Assembly: GCF_017654505.1 (NCBI RefSeq)
Contig: NC_054537.1
Span: 67,216,145 to 67,280,144 of the forward strand
Direction: 5' to 3'
Source of the DNA: Polyodon spathula
Taxonomy: Eukaryota; Chordata; Actinopteri; Acipenseriformes; Polyodontidae
Length of the DNA: 64,000 nucleotides
A program made the position numbers and the translations under genes. Of the stretch, positions 36,963 through 47,697 are shown in pieces (the stretch's first letter is position 1; each line of letters starts with the position of its first letter). The notes under the pieces were generated by a model that was not told where the DNA came from, made no database searches, and worked only from the letters and a program-made list of their open reading frames with translations.

Positions 36963-37621
36963 TGTGATGGTGCAGTGGGTGTGGGTGTGGAGCAGACGTC
37001 ACAGAGTCACTTCTGAATTTGCAAATACCCTACCACAATGGTAGGGTGAACTTTATTAACAAAAAAAACACAGTTCAAAGCAACAAAAATATAAATCATA
37101 AGTTCCAACAGAGCGAGCCCCTCTCAGCTCCTTGGGTGCACTTCTGAGGTGATGAAAAGTGCAGGTGCTCAGGTGCTTAAGTGTCCAGTTTTGTTGTCTG
37201 GGGTGTGTGGTGTCCAAGGTGAAAAGTGCTGGCAGTGGTGTGGCAGCTCCTTGGCGTAAGGGATCACTCTGACAATAAACAAATAATAACCAAATAAACA
37301 AACACGCAACTCAGGAACCTAGCTCCAGTATTACCTCAACAAGCTTCCCACTTACAAAATGACAGCCCTTATATACCAAAGGACTCCACCCCATGATCAA
37401 CGCGATTCAGCACACCTGCCAGTTGTCTAATGCAACACAGCTGATCACAGTGATTTTGTCCCCTAATATGGTCATTCCGCCCTGCACCAAGATGGCCGAC
37501 TTCTTTTTCCGCCCCTCTCTCCAAGCCGGCCCATCCCTGAACAGGCATGCAAGTACCTTTGCTTAGTGCCCTCTTGGGTCGGGAGGGAGTTGCAGCTCAG
37601 ATCCTCACGCTCCCTGTCACA
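36963..37621 (-). mobile_element. Solo LTR (659 bp) with exact 5-bp duplication
   Basis: Starts TGTGATGGTGCAG and ends CTCCCTGTCACA, and is flanked on both sides by GTGTG (36,958-36,962 and 37,622-37,626). A minus-strand AATAAA lies near the left end at about 37,055, so the LTR reads on the minus strand. No internal genes. The GTGTG flank is low-complexity, which weakens the duplication slightly. Confidence 0.75.
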
Positions 37622-37689
37622 GTGTGTAATGTGAAGAAGTTCTCCATCACATAGATTTGTCAGCTCATCAACATTTTCTGTTAAAAATG

Positions 37690-37693
<4 letters not shown>

Positions 37694-37765
<72 letters not shown>
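37694..37765. repeat. (TA)n microsatellite
   Basis: About 36 TA units. Long Tyr/Ile frames over it are artefacts. Confidence 0.95.
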
Positions 37766-37767
<2 letters not shown>

Positions 37768-37944
37768 GATTTCCATTACATGAGAGTAGATGTTGAACTT
37801 CATGCTGATTTGAACTCGGCTCTCGCCAAGATAAGCACCAACTAAGACATAGCTTTGCATTAAACTAATGTGATCCATCTGCATCTCCATCCATTTGTGT
37901 TGTTTTCCATCTGATGCTGTAGATATCCTTCTGTCTGGTGCTGA

Positions 37945-38545
37945 TTGCTGAAGTGTAATGCTGGCTCCAGGGATCAGCTCATTTTGCCTCCCCAGAGCAT
38001 CAGCACACACAATGGCTGTGATGCTGGCTCCGGGGATCAACCCAGTGCGGTCTCCCCAGCGCATCAGCATGACAACCGTCTGGATTGAGCTAAGTTGGGC
38101 ACCTTGCATCCTCAACAGTGATTCTGGTGTCCCAGCATCACCCCCCTCCATCCCCCACTCAGCTCAGCCCAGCTTACTTACCTGTACATCAGCATTGCTT
38201 TCTTTCCATTGTGCTTCAGATCCCCATCCAGAATCTTTCTGTCTCAACTAGAGCCAGTTGCTGCTCCTTTCTGCTGCTTCAGATAAGTTCTTCATTGTGC
38301 GACGCAACTCTTGGCCACTGAACCCGACGTCTCTGAGAAACCGGGTTGTAGAGTATGCCACAAATCCTCAACAACCCACCTCCACTGGGTAAACTCGGAC
38401 ACTCCATCCTCGCTGTTCCGCTTCAGCAGCTAGTTGAGCATACCGAAGTTTCTTCCTCTCATATGCCTCATCCACAGCATCTTCCCATGGCACTGTTAAC
38501 TCTACCAGATGAACAAGGCGTGCTGATCCAGACCACTATATAGGG
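37945..38545 (-). pseudogene. Non-LTR retrotransposon 3' end with probable restriction-like endonuclease
   Basis: On the minus strand, 38,300-38,540 encodes a decayed but recognisable domain with LVELTVPWEDAVDEAYERKK, then a LRYAQLVAEAEQRGW-like stretch and PVEVGCRGFVAYSTT. Conserved acidic and Lys residues in a TVPWE...A..RK pattern resemble the PD-(D/E)XK endonuclease of R2/R4/NeSL-type LINEs. The remainder to 37,945 looks like tail and 3'UTR with an internal partial duplication (TGGCTCCAGGGATCA and TGGCTCCGGGGATCA). Exact clade is uncertain; the similarity is from memory. Confidence 0.5.
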
Positions 38546-38942
38546 TGGGTAAGCATTCTTTGTTATGTAAAGCAATTAAGTGGAAATAATCAATAGTATG
38601 TACATTAATCAAAACCGAAATAAGATATTGAAATGCTGCACTTCATAATAAAAGGTATTTGTATTAGTCTGAGTCTTTAATGAAACACATTTGGATTGTC
38701 ATCCGGGTTGTTTATCCTATGAATATCTCACATTAGTGAGATCAGTTAATAGTTTGTTAATTAATTTTTGGGTTTATAAACATTTTGGATGATTTAGTAT
38801 AATTTTTGGGATGCTTGCACTTGTGCTCGTGTTACAAGTAACTAAATTAGAAAATGATGATTTTATGTATTATGTTTGTTTTCATATATTGGTTAAACTC
38901 ACTAATTATGTAATTAATTTGCACTTTTTTGTAAGGTATTTT

Positions 38943-38950
<8 letters not shown>

Positions 38951-39008
<58 letters not shown>
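38951..39008. repeat. (TG)n microsatellite
   Basis: About 29 TG units. A poly(T) run follows at 39,112-39,138. Confidence 0.95.
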
Positions 39009-39014
<6 letters not shown>

Positions 39015-39521
39015 TTTATTTATTTATTTATTATCTTTTATTTATTTATTGTTTGGTTTATTTACCCACTGCTGATGGTGGAAAGTTAGTATTAGTTTAG
39101 ATCAGAGATATATTTTTTTTTTTTTTTTTTTTTTTTTTGCACTGGGATTTAAGTTTAGTCACAAATGCATTACAGCTGCTTTCCATCTAGATTCATTGTG
39201 GTTAATTAACTGCCCTAAAAACAGACATTCCACACTATAACAGGAAACACTGGGGAGAAGAAAGAAAGGCTGAAGTGGGACAGGAAGCTGGAGACTGGAG
39301 GAAGGAGTCAGGAAGCAGAAGCCGGGAAGTTAAGCGCAACAGGACTGAGACACAGAGAAAGAAAGAAAAAGAATGATCAAGCAGTGGGAGCTATTGCTAC
39401 ACAGAGGCACCCAGGACTGAGAAACACTGAATATTTTAGAATAGTAAATTACATAAAGAGCTGGAAGATAGGATTGCTGCTACCGGCACTGTTTTGCCAA
39501 ATTTATTAAGTATTATTTCAG

Positions 39522-39811
39522 ATACTTACCTCTGTTAGAATGTGTTAGTAATGTTTACATATAACAATTGAATATTGACTGAATTACAGTATTACGTTTG
39601 CTTGATAGACTTGTAAAGACGTCTTAGTATTGCATATATTTATCTGCAAAGGATATTTAAGCATTGACTTCCTTTAGCTGTGAACATTGATCCTGATTTA
39701 TTATGTTTGCTTGATAGATTTATAAAGATGTATTAGCATTGCATATACTTACCTTTAGGTGATAATTCAGCAACGCTTACATTTAATTGATAAATGTTGA
39801 TTTTGACTTAT
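39522..39811. repeat. About 109-bp tandem repeat, 2.7 copies
   Basis: Two diverged full units start at about 39,591 (ATTACGTTTGCTTGATAGA) and 39,700 (ATTATGTTTGCTTGATAGA). A partial unit precedes them (GATACTTACCTCTG at 39,521 matches CATACTTACCTTTA at about 39,745). Family unknown. Confidence 0.7.
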
Positions 39812-40191
39812 TATGCCAGCCAAATGTTTTGAAGTGCTGTGTGTATGTGTAATAAAACATTGAACTTGCCTACTTCTTTTTTTGGTTCCTGTTCATTCAT
39901 CGTCAGGGTTAAAGGTGGTGAAACAGAATCCAGAGAATGATAAGGTTTAACTTGAGCAGTCAAGTTGTGAAAGTTATAGTCCCCTGGTTGTCTCTCTACC
40001 AGTGTGTGAAGCAGTCGTCGAATCTCCCGACAGAAAAAATAAATCTCAACTCGTCTAGCTTTTTGTTTATGTAGCTTTACTTTCATTTTGAAAGTATCTA
40101 AAACCATCCCTGATTGCTTGTTGGAGCCTTTGAAGATGTCAGTCATTTTGTAAGCAAGCAATGGTTGTTTAAATCGGCTTAAAATGGGCAT
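39811..40191 (-). CDS. Unidentified minus-strand ORF, 126 codons
   Basis: An open frame starting MPILSRFKQPLLAYKMTDIF and including RRVEIYFFCREIRRLLHTLV. Composition is balanced (Lys/Arg, Leu, Phe, Cys, His) and not low-complexity, unlike most chance frames here. The C-terminal third (after about residue 105) reads into sequence that looks less coding. There is no signal peptide, no membrane segment and no family I can name. It could be an exon, a processed gene fragment, or a piece of a transposable element. An open frame of this length in AT-rich DNA is notable but not proof. Confidence 0.3.
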   Translation of the reverse strand: MPILSRFKQPLLAYKMTDIFKGSNKQSGMVLDTFKMKVKLHKQKARRVEIYFFCREIRRLLHTLVERQPGDYNFHNLTAQVKPYHSLDSVSPPLTLTMNEQEPKKEVGKFNVLLHIHTALQNIWLA

Positions 40192-42003
40192 CTAACGTCA
40201 CCATTACATCATTCTTCATATATCAATGATTTTTAAAGGCACCTTAGGGAAAGGGTTAAATGGGACAGAACTGTGGTAGACATTTAATTGGGACGTCACT
40301 TCAACATTGTGTGTCAACATTGCAGGTGTCTCGCCTTTGATAAGATGTGATTTCATTATTTTTCATTTAATTTAGAAATAAAAAACAGGAATTTAAAATT
40401 AAGTATTGAACATTTATTCACAATGTGATATGATTTCAATCTGTTTCTTTTCATTTAGAAATACAATTAAATAAAAAATAATACTGACATCACTGCCTTG
40501 TGACTTGCTAGTGCATTGCTGCCACACGTGAACACCTGGTTGGCTAAAATAAAAACCACTTCAGCAGGTAGATATTTCATTTGCTTCGTGTTATTGTGAA
40601 ATACGTGTGTATTTGATAACAGTATGATATTAATGCTTTGTTTTTAATTGATTTGTATATTGTTTGTGATGTGCAGTACGAAATAAAACAAAGAGTAATT
40701 CTAAGTACCTATGTATATTGCAGCTAAGGCACATGCAGTTAGACAGTAAAAATGGGGAGCCAACTCTAGGACCGTGATATATCCGAATCCTCAGTATAGC
40801 AAGGGGCGAAATAACGAAGGGTGGGTGTATAAGGTCCTCTCAAATGCCTCTCATTTAAGTGGGACAGCCAGCTATGTGGAATATTTTTATATCTCCTGAG
40901 GCATTCCAATAAAGTGGTGCAAACTGTATAAAATGACGTCTTGACAAATGGCAGAGCAACACAAATTATGCCTAACTGGTGTGCAAACTAATTCTTTTAT
41001 TTGTCATCTTTCAACTTAAAATTGCTGACGTCTTGTTGCATCAATTTGTAAGGAAGAAAGGCAAGAAGAAATTGATGCTAGTCAATAGAATAAGAGTGTG
41101 GGCTCAGGTTTCTTGAGGCTGCATTGAGCCTAGAAGCTTTGAGTTTAAAAAAAAAAAAAAAAAAAAAAACTATGATTGCAATATATTAGGACAAATTCTT
41201 AAAACCTGAATTTCCATTTGCATTGGAGCAGGTTAATCAAAATTAGTTCAGACAGTTAGTCTGTATTTTACATAAAAACATATTTCTTAACCTTTAAGAT
41301 AGATAACGTGAGGACACAGGGTTAAGCTGGAGAACAGGTAGTAATATTGGATGAGTACTTAAGCACTGCAACCATCTCATATTATCAGTAAGAAGATAAA
41401 TAAAAAATAATTATCTATTAGTGTTTTTTAATATATTACTCACCAGCTCTTGTGTGTCACCTGATCCCTTATTCACAGCAGCAGCACTGCCTTAATTTAT
41501 CATGACTGGACGAATTACTTCTCAACTGTTTTACCAATTATCATTCCATTTCCAGCTCCCAGGTACTCGCTAGCTCTCACACCCATCTGAACTTTGTATG
41601 CAGACACAGGTGCTACAGCTGCTTCTCGTATCACCTGAATAACTGTGGTTTCCCTCTTTTTTGTGGTGCCCCACATTGTTATTTAGCAAAAACTTCAACT
41701 TTATTATATTTAATAACTATTCCTGCATAAACCCTAACTGTTACAGGGAAAGCTGTACTAGGCCACAAATAACTGTTCTCCTGTTAATATGATCGGTCAG
41801 TCATCAACAGCATTCCTTCACGGTCATACAATCTGGAGAAAGACAAACATCATACTAATCACTAGACAATAAAGAATTTAAAGATGTTGACCTGTCTTGT
41901 AGATGTCAATTCATATTCTGTCATGTAAAGTTTCAAGAACCATTATCGGTATTTTTTTATTTATATTTATTAACATTTTGATGAATAATTATTGCATTAA
42001 TTA
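40192..42003. other. AT-rich non-coding sequence
   Basis: Contains a poly(A) run at about 41,143-41,169. No gene recognised. Confidence 0.5.
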
Positions 42004-42040
42004 GAAACTGTAAATTATATATATATTAATTTACAGTTTC
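42004..42040. repeat. Perfect hairpin (14-bp arms)
   Basis: GAAACTGTAAATTA and TAATTTACAGTTTC flank nine AT-only bases. Likely the centre of an old palindromic repeat. Confidence 0.75.
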
Positions 42041-42447
42041 TCTTTTAAATCAAAATTTGTACCATCAAATGAAAGTGATTTTCAATTAAAACAAAAAACA
42101 AAAAACAAAAAAAATAAATAAGGTATGGTAATTGATTCATCTTTTTTTGCACTGAAACACTCTTTAATTATGTTTCATCTTTCTATTTTATTTCATCAAA
42201 CTAATTAATTATGAATTATCTTTCATATCTTTTACCCCTAAACCTAAAAACGCTGTACGAAACGATGCCTGGATTATGCTGTCAATGATTTCTGTTTGGA
42301 TGGCATGGTATAATAATTGATAAGGTGAGTCAAAATCTTTTACAGTCTGAGCTGCTGTTTTGCAAGCTGCAGAGCATATACTAGAACTGCGGTAGATGCA
42401 GCTTGTGATATTTAACTACAATTAAAATGCAATGCAAGTTAATTTAA

Positions 42448-42900
42448 AGGGTACATAAGGACCTTTTTATTTTATTTATTTACGTTACATGTTCCCATGT
42501 GTTGCGACAACTGTTTACGTAAGGTGTGTGTATTGTTTTATTTTTATTTTTTAAAAAATTGACAACTTTTTTAAACTTAAATTGCATTCCCTGCCTCAGC
42601 ATAGCTTCCCATGTACCCGCATGGACCTCTCAGAACTACATTTTCCATCATCCTCCTGCTCACATACAGTATGTAACTGAGATGGATTTATCAGTGAGCA
42701 GGAGGGTGATGGGAAATGCAGTTCAAAAGAGGTCCATGCAGGTACATGGGAAGCCATCTTGAGTCAGGGAGTGCAATTTATTTTTAAAAAAGTGGTCAAA
42801 ATGTAAAAAAAACAAAACAATACACACACCTTACATAAACAGTTGTAGCAACATATGGGAACATGTAACATAATAAAATAAAAAGGTCCTTATGTCCCCA
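42448..42900. mobile_element. TTAA-flanked foldback element (453 bp)
   Basis: TTAA at 42,444-42,447 and 42,901-42,904. The whole element is a long imperfect palindrome: the left arm of about 216 bp (to 42,663) pairs with the right arm from 42,694, leaving a loop of about 30 bp. Outer ends are AGGGTACATAAGGACC and GGTCCTTATGTCCCC. Inner landmarks such as CATCCTCCTGCTCAC and GTGAGCAGGAGGGTGATG are complementary. There is no coding capacity. TTAA and the AGGG end suggest piggyBac or Kolobok relatives (inference). Confidence 0.88.
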
Positions 42901-43164
42901 TTAAGAGGAAATAGCAGTGTGTAGAGGGAACAGTTCACTGTACTGTACATGCTTCGTGGATTTGATCCAATTAAAGGCTCTTTCACTTCAGTTAGTAAGA
43001 GCATAACAACATAAAAAAGTTTACAAACGAGAGGAGGCCATTCGGCCTACCTTGCTCGTTTGGTTGTTAGTAGCTTATTGATCCCAAAATCTCATCAAGC
43101 AGCTTCTTGAAGGATCCCAGGGTGTCAGCTTCAACAACATTACTGGGGAGTTGATTCCAGACCC

Positions 43165-44470
43165 TCACAATTCTCTGTGTAAAAAAAAGTGCCTCCTATT
43201 TTCTGTTCTGAATATCCCTTTATCGAATCTCCATTTGTGACCCCTGGTCCTTGTTTCTTTTTTCAGTTCAAAAAGGTCCCTTGGGTCGACATTATCAATA
43301 CCTTTTAGAATTCTGAATGCTTGAATCAGATCGTCATGTAGTCTTGTTTGTTCAAGACTGAATAGATTCAATTCTTTTAGTCTGTCTGCATGACATGCCT
43401 TTTAAACCAGGAATAATTTGTGCTTCTTTGCACTCATTCTTGAGCAGCAATATCACTTTTGTAGCAAGGTGACCAGAACTAAACACAATATTCTAAAGGA
43501 GGTCTTACTAATACATTGTAAAGTTTTGACATTACTTCACTTGATTTAAATTCAACATGGCAGTGCCGCCATATAGAGTTGCTATGTATAATAATTTGGT
43601 AATGGGTTTTAGTATAGTAACTTTTGTTTAAGGAATAGGCAGATCAAAAGATAAGATTTTGTATACAAGTAACATTTAATGTGTGATTGATTTAAATTCA
43701 ACACTTTTCACTATATATCCAAGCATTTTGTTGGCTTTTTTTATAGCTTCCCCATGTTGTCTAGTTGAAGACATTTCTGAGTCAACATAAACCCATAGGT
43801 CTTTTTCATAGATTCCTTCTTCAAACTTCAGTATCTCCCATATGGTATTCATAATGCACATTTGTATTGCCTGCGTGCAGTACCTTCCACTTTTCTCTAT
43901 TAAATGTCATTTGCCATGTGTCTGCCCAGTTCTGAATGCTGTCTAGATCATTGTGAATGATTTTTGCTTCTGCAACAGTATTTGTCATTCCTCTTATTTT
44001 TGTGCCGTCTGCAAATTTAACAAGTTTGCTTACTATACCAGAATCTAAGTCATTAATGTAGATTAGAAAGAGCAGAGGACCAAATACCTCGCTTCATTTT
44101 GAGGTTTTTCCTCTAACCAGTACTTTCTGTTTTATACATGTTAACCACTCCCTGATCCATGTTCATGCATTTCCTTGAATCCCTACTGCGTTCAGTTTGA
44201 GAATTAATTTTTGTCAAAAGCTTGCTGTCTCCCAGGATACTGTTACCATATAGGTCATTTTCCGTTTTGGATATTATTATAGTTTCCATAAGTTTCCATA
44301 TAATAGAAGTCAGGTTTATTGGTCTGTACTTGCCTGGTTCGGTTTTGATTCCCTTTTTGTGGATCGTATTATGTTTCTTTGAGTACTATTGGGAGAATGT
44401 CATTTGTTTATTTTAAGAGCTTCTAGTCCCTTTAACACTTCTGCCTCTGTTATGCTAAAGTTATTTAAGA
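43165..44470 (-). pseudogene. CR1-like LINE ORF2 (RT and C-terminal domain), dead
   Basis: Reverse transcriptase remnant. Open pieces include NLFSLEQTRLHDDLIQAF and GIDNVDPRDLFELKKETRTR (C-terminal domain, 43,165-43,371) and EKDLWVYVDSEMSSTRQHG (43,676-43,861). Toward the 5' side the RT blocks are traceable by nucleotide match to copy 1 (for example the segment encoding DSGIVSKLVKFA at about 44,020), but stops and shifts are frequent. Not functional. Confidence 0.8.
43558..43686. mobile_element. 129-bp insertion in the LINE with 17-bp target duplication
   Basis: TTGATTTAAATTCAACA occurs at 43,541-43,557 and again at 43,687-43,703. Copy 1 of the LINE has this sequence once, so the intervening 129 bp was inserted with a 17-bp duplication. 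It begins TGGCAGTGCCGCCATATAG, and has no poly(A) and no obvious inverted ends. Confidence 0.85.
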
Positions 44471-45099
44471 CTGGCTAGGAACAGGTCAACATGTGGGGCA
44501 TGTTGTCCATACCCTCCTTTGTAAAAACTTTTTAAAATTAATCATTTAGTGTATTTACTATTTTTCCTCTTTGTCTATGATTTTGCCATTTGTATCTCTT
44601 AGACATTTTACATCATCTTTGAAAGCTCTTTTGCTGTTATAATATTGGATAACAAAATGATCATTTCTATCTCTCTCGTCATTTCTAACTTCCTTTTTGA
44701 TTTGAGTTTACAGTTCCAAATATTCTGTGTACTTTGTTCTTTTTCTCTTTTAAACGCTCTGTAAAGTGTCTTTTCAAATGTGATTTGAGTTTGCCAATGG
44801 TTCTCCGACCTCTGTTGTAGTTACTTTGTCTTCGTTATTTGAAAAGACTAAATCAAGGCATGCCTCCCCTCTAGTTGGTGCCTTGACAAATTGCGTTAGG
44901 AAGCAGTCATTTGCCATTATTCTGACCCATATTGATTCTGCGTTTTTCTTCTAGATTTAACATCTGGGCTGCAAGACTACTTTGAATGTATAGTACTACC
45001 CCTCCACCTCTTCTGTCCTGCCTTTCCTATACAGTGTATACCCACTAATATTATATTCGTCTGCATCTCTCGGACTTTTGAACTTGCTTTTTTGAGAAG

Positions 45100-45300
45100 T
45101 CAGGAAAGCACAGCTCTGTATCTTAAACGCATGCACTGTAATTTAAATTTAAACTCCAAAAACGGTCAAAATGACTGCCTTGGTCATTCCAGTATTAAGA
45201 CGCAGCCCAAATTTCCCACCCTCAATTTGAATAAAACATAAAATAAAGATACAACCTCAATTACATATATTAGAGACATTTATATATAGGAATACTCAGT
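45100..45300. repeat. Dispersed repeats A and B, adjacent copies
   Basis: 45,100-45,197 matches 36,632-36,725 (CAGGAAAGCACAGCTC, AACGGTCAAAATGA). 45,208-45,300 matches 28,797-28,930 (CACCCTCAATTTGA, AAAGATACAACCTCAATTAC). Here A and B are contiguous, which suggests the separate copies are fragments of one longer element. Its end near CCAGTATTAA resembles the CTAGTGTTAA end at 30,863. Confidence 0.65.
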
Positions 45301-46949
45301 TTTTTGCAATGCAATACTACAAACCAGTTTAATAGGCATATTGGTAAAGCACATTGTTTGCCTGCTTGTGTGGAGCAGTGAGACTAACTTTTTTGGAGAC
45401 AGTGCCATTAAAAACTAGCCCTAGGGTCCTAACTTTTCTGCACCGCCTTTGGAAACCCACTACACTACATTGTTGTCAGAAGGAGGCGAGACAGGTACCC
45501 CGACATGCACTGGGAAGCTGGCATGGGAGAATTCAGAAATGCAAAACTAGAATCGCCCAAATAATTGGAAAGGGCAAACCAGATTCGGCCAACATCGATT
45601 TTGAAGTGTTGGATGAAATGCAGTGAAAACCGTTTAAAAAACATGTTTCACCCAGTCGCCCGAAAAAAAAAGTTGTTAACTTTTGGATTCACCCAGAAGC
45701 CCTTGGTGAAAACATATTGGCCCAGACAAAACTAGACTCAGACCACCGGGCTTTGCCCTAAATAATATATAAAATTGTGAACGATAAGTTCCGAATTTGA
45801 TTGTGGTAGCCATCCGTCAGTATGAAAAGTGACACTTAGACAGAAGTTCAGGTTGAAAATAAGGCACTTATTGCAGAAGCAAATATTTTCAAGTAAACAC
45901 CTTTGTAATGAAAATAAAACAAACCCTCCCTGTTAAACTCACTTCTCAACCCTCTCTATTCACTTGCCCCAGCTGACCTCTGCCCGAGTTCACTACATAT
46001 TGCTTTAATCAATGTCACATGCAGTCTGTGGTTCCTCCAGCGACTGTTAACAGTGTAGAGCTGGTTGGATCTACAATCCACCAGGTAAGTGTCCCGTGTT
46101 TCTTTACAAGGTTTCTCCACTTGGCTGTGGTGTAACTATTTGTAATCCTTATATTCCAGGGAACAGGTAAGTAGTCCTTTGATGGTCCTTCTCCAGACCA
46201 GTACAGTTGTACACCCGTGTGATCCATACAGGAAAAAAATAGGTAAGGCGCCTTCTGTAGCGCACTCTTACAGTCCGTTGAAATGAATACCATAGTCCTT
46301 GTGTTCGTTGGGTTCCTTTAGCACCCTTTGCTAAGTAACACGGTAAACTGCAGCCTGCTACTTGGCTGCATAACAATAAAACATTTTGCCGTTTGTGAAG
46401 CTTGTGTGTTTGTGAGTCTCTTTAAAGAAACAAAAACTCTTCTTCCACAACACAAATGAGTCTGGATCTTAACTAAAACCCTCCAGACTGCTTTAATACT
46501 TCAGGGTCACACAGACCGAAAAATAAAAATAGCGTGTCTTTGTAATCTCGTTTGCTGTTGCGAAAAACAAACTACGGAAAAAGAACAGTCCATTAAGAAC
46601 AGACAATTATGCTCTCAGTGTGTGCACACTCTACACGCAGACATAACATCTGCCTGTTTAAAAAGAGTCCAGTTTGGCATATCATTAGTCCCGCGGTACT
46701 AAACAGAGAACGCTGCACACAACAGACAAATAAACAACAACATAGCACAGTGTTATTTTGGCTTTCTAGTATTTTAAAACAGGTGCAACACAGAACGCTG
46801 TCTTCCTTTCACAACCAAGCCCAATAGCAAATGTCATTTAGTATACGGTTTGGGTTACTCACGGTCGGGATCTTTTAGTGCGCGTGCACCAGCTCAACTT
46901 TATTCCAGACTGCATACCCTATGCAGCTTCCTCCGGCAAGACCAAATAA
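45301..46949. other. Unassigned; possibly repeat-derived
   Basis: Open pieces at 45,354-45,626 (plus) and 46,015-46,376 (minus) carry no motif I recognise. No splice-flanked exon is convincing. Confidence 0.4.
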
Positions 46950-46954
46950 AAGCC

Positions 46955-47692
46955 TGTGACAGAAAGATGAGTTCTGGTGATGAATCTTCCTCCTGACCTG
47001 TGAGGGCGGTAAAGAACAAGAGGAGAAGTATCTGGAAGGGCTGGCCTGACAGTTCGTTTCTGGGTCAGGGAAGTGGGTCAGCCTGGAAAGAAGCGAGACT
47101 CTGTTGTAAGACCGTATTGACTTGAAAGGTAAATGAGAGGCAGCTGCAAGTAATAAGGCAGCTGCAACCGTTTACCTCGATATCATGCGGGATTACATAT
47201 AGGGGCCAGGGTAACGCTGATCTTTTCCTTCGTTTGGGTAAACGCGTGGAGAGCGAAGGACCGAGAGAGGAGCTCTCATTATTAAAAGAAAAGACGGGTT
47301 ACGTGTTTTGTGTTTGTCTGTGTAATAATTGTCCGTGTTTTGCACCACCAGACAGTTGAAGCACAAATCTGGAGCTGTCACCAAGGGCCAGCACGATCTG
47401 GATCACTACTGCACCACCGTCACGAAATACCTGTGTTTGCACTGACCACCAGCACGATTGCACTCACCCAGAACTGTTGACCGTGTATTTGTTTTGTTCG
47501 GGACTGTGCCCTATAATTGCTATCTCCGCGCTTTACACATTGTTGTGTACAGCCGGGGATTTATTATTTAACGGTCACCAGACCTGGATTACAAATAAAA
47601 TCACCCCTTTCCACAGGAAACTGTTGTCTGTCTGTCACTCCTGCATCGCATCACTGCTACACCTGTTCCCCTCCACTAGCCACTTTGCCACA
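46955..47692 (+). mobile_element. Solo LTR (738 bp) with exact 5-bp duplication
   Basis: Begins TGTGACAGAAAG and ends CTTTGCCACA (TGTG...CACA), flanked on both sides by AAGCC (46,950-46,954 and 47,693-47,697). AATAAA at about 47,595 fits a plus-strand R region. There are no internal genes. This is the clearest solo LTR in the window. The family is probably gypsy-like, by the 5-bp duplication and TG/CA ends. Confidence 0.85.
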
Positions 47693-47697
47693 AAGCC

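Larger units (their letters stand above)
42998..45095 (-). mobile_element. CR1-like LINE copy 2, 5'-truncated
   Basis: Minus-strand copy of the same family as 18,985-20,757, with the same 3' tail (left end, CATAACAACATAAAAAAG) and C-terminal domain at 43,165-43,430. It extends farther 5': it includes the linker region (44,470-44,900) and part of the endonuclease (44,950-45,080, GYTLYRK-like). It is heavily mutated. A 129-bp segment with a 17-bp direct duplication interrupts it at 43,558-43,686. Confidence 0.85.

Noticed and set aside
45354..45626. Plus-strand ORF of 90 codons
   Set aside because: No splice sites, motif or conservation evidence; overlaps unassigned repeat-like sequence.
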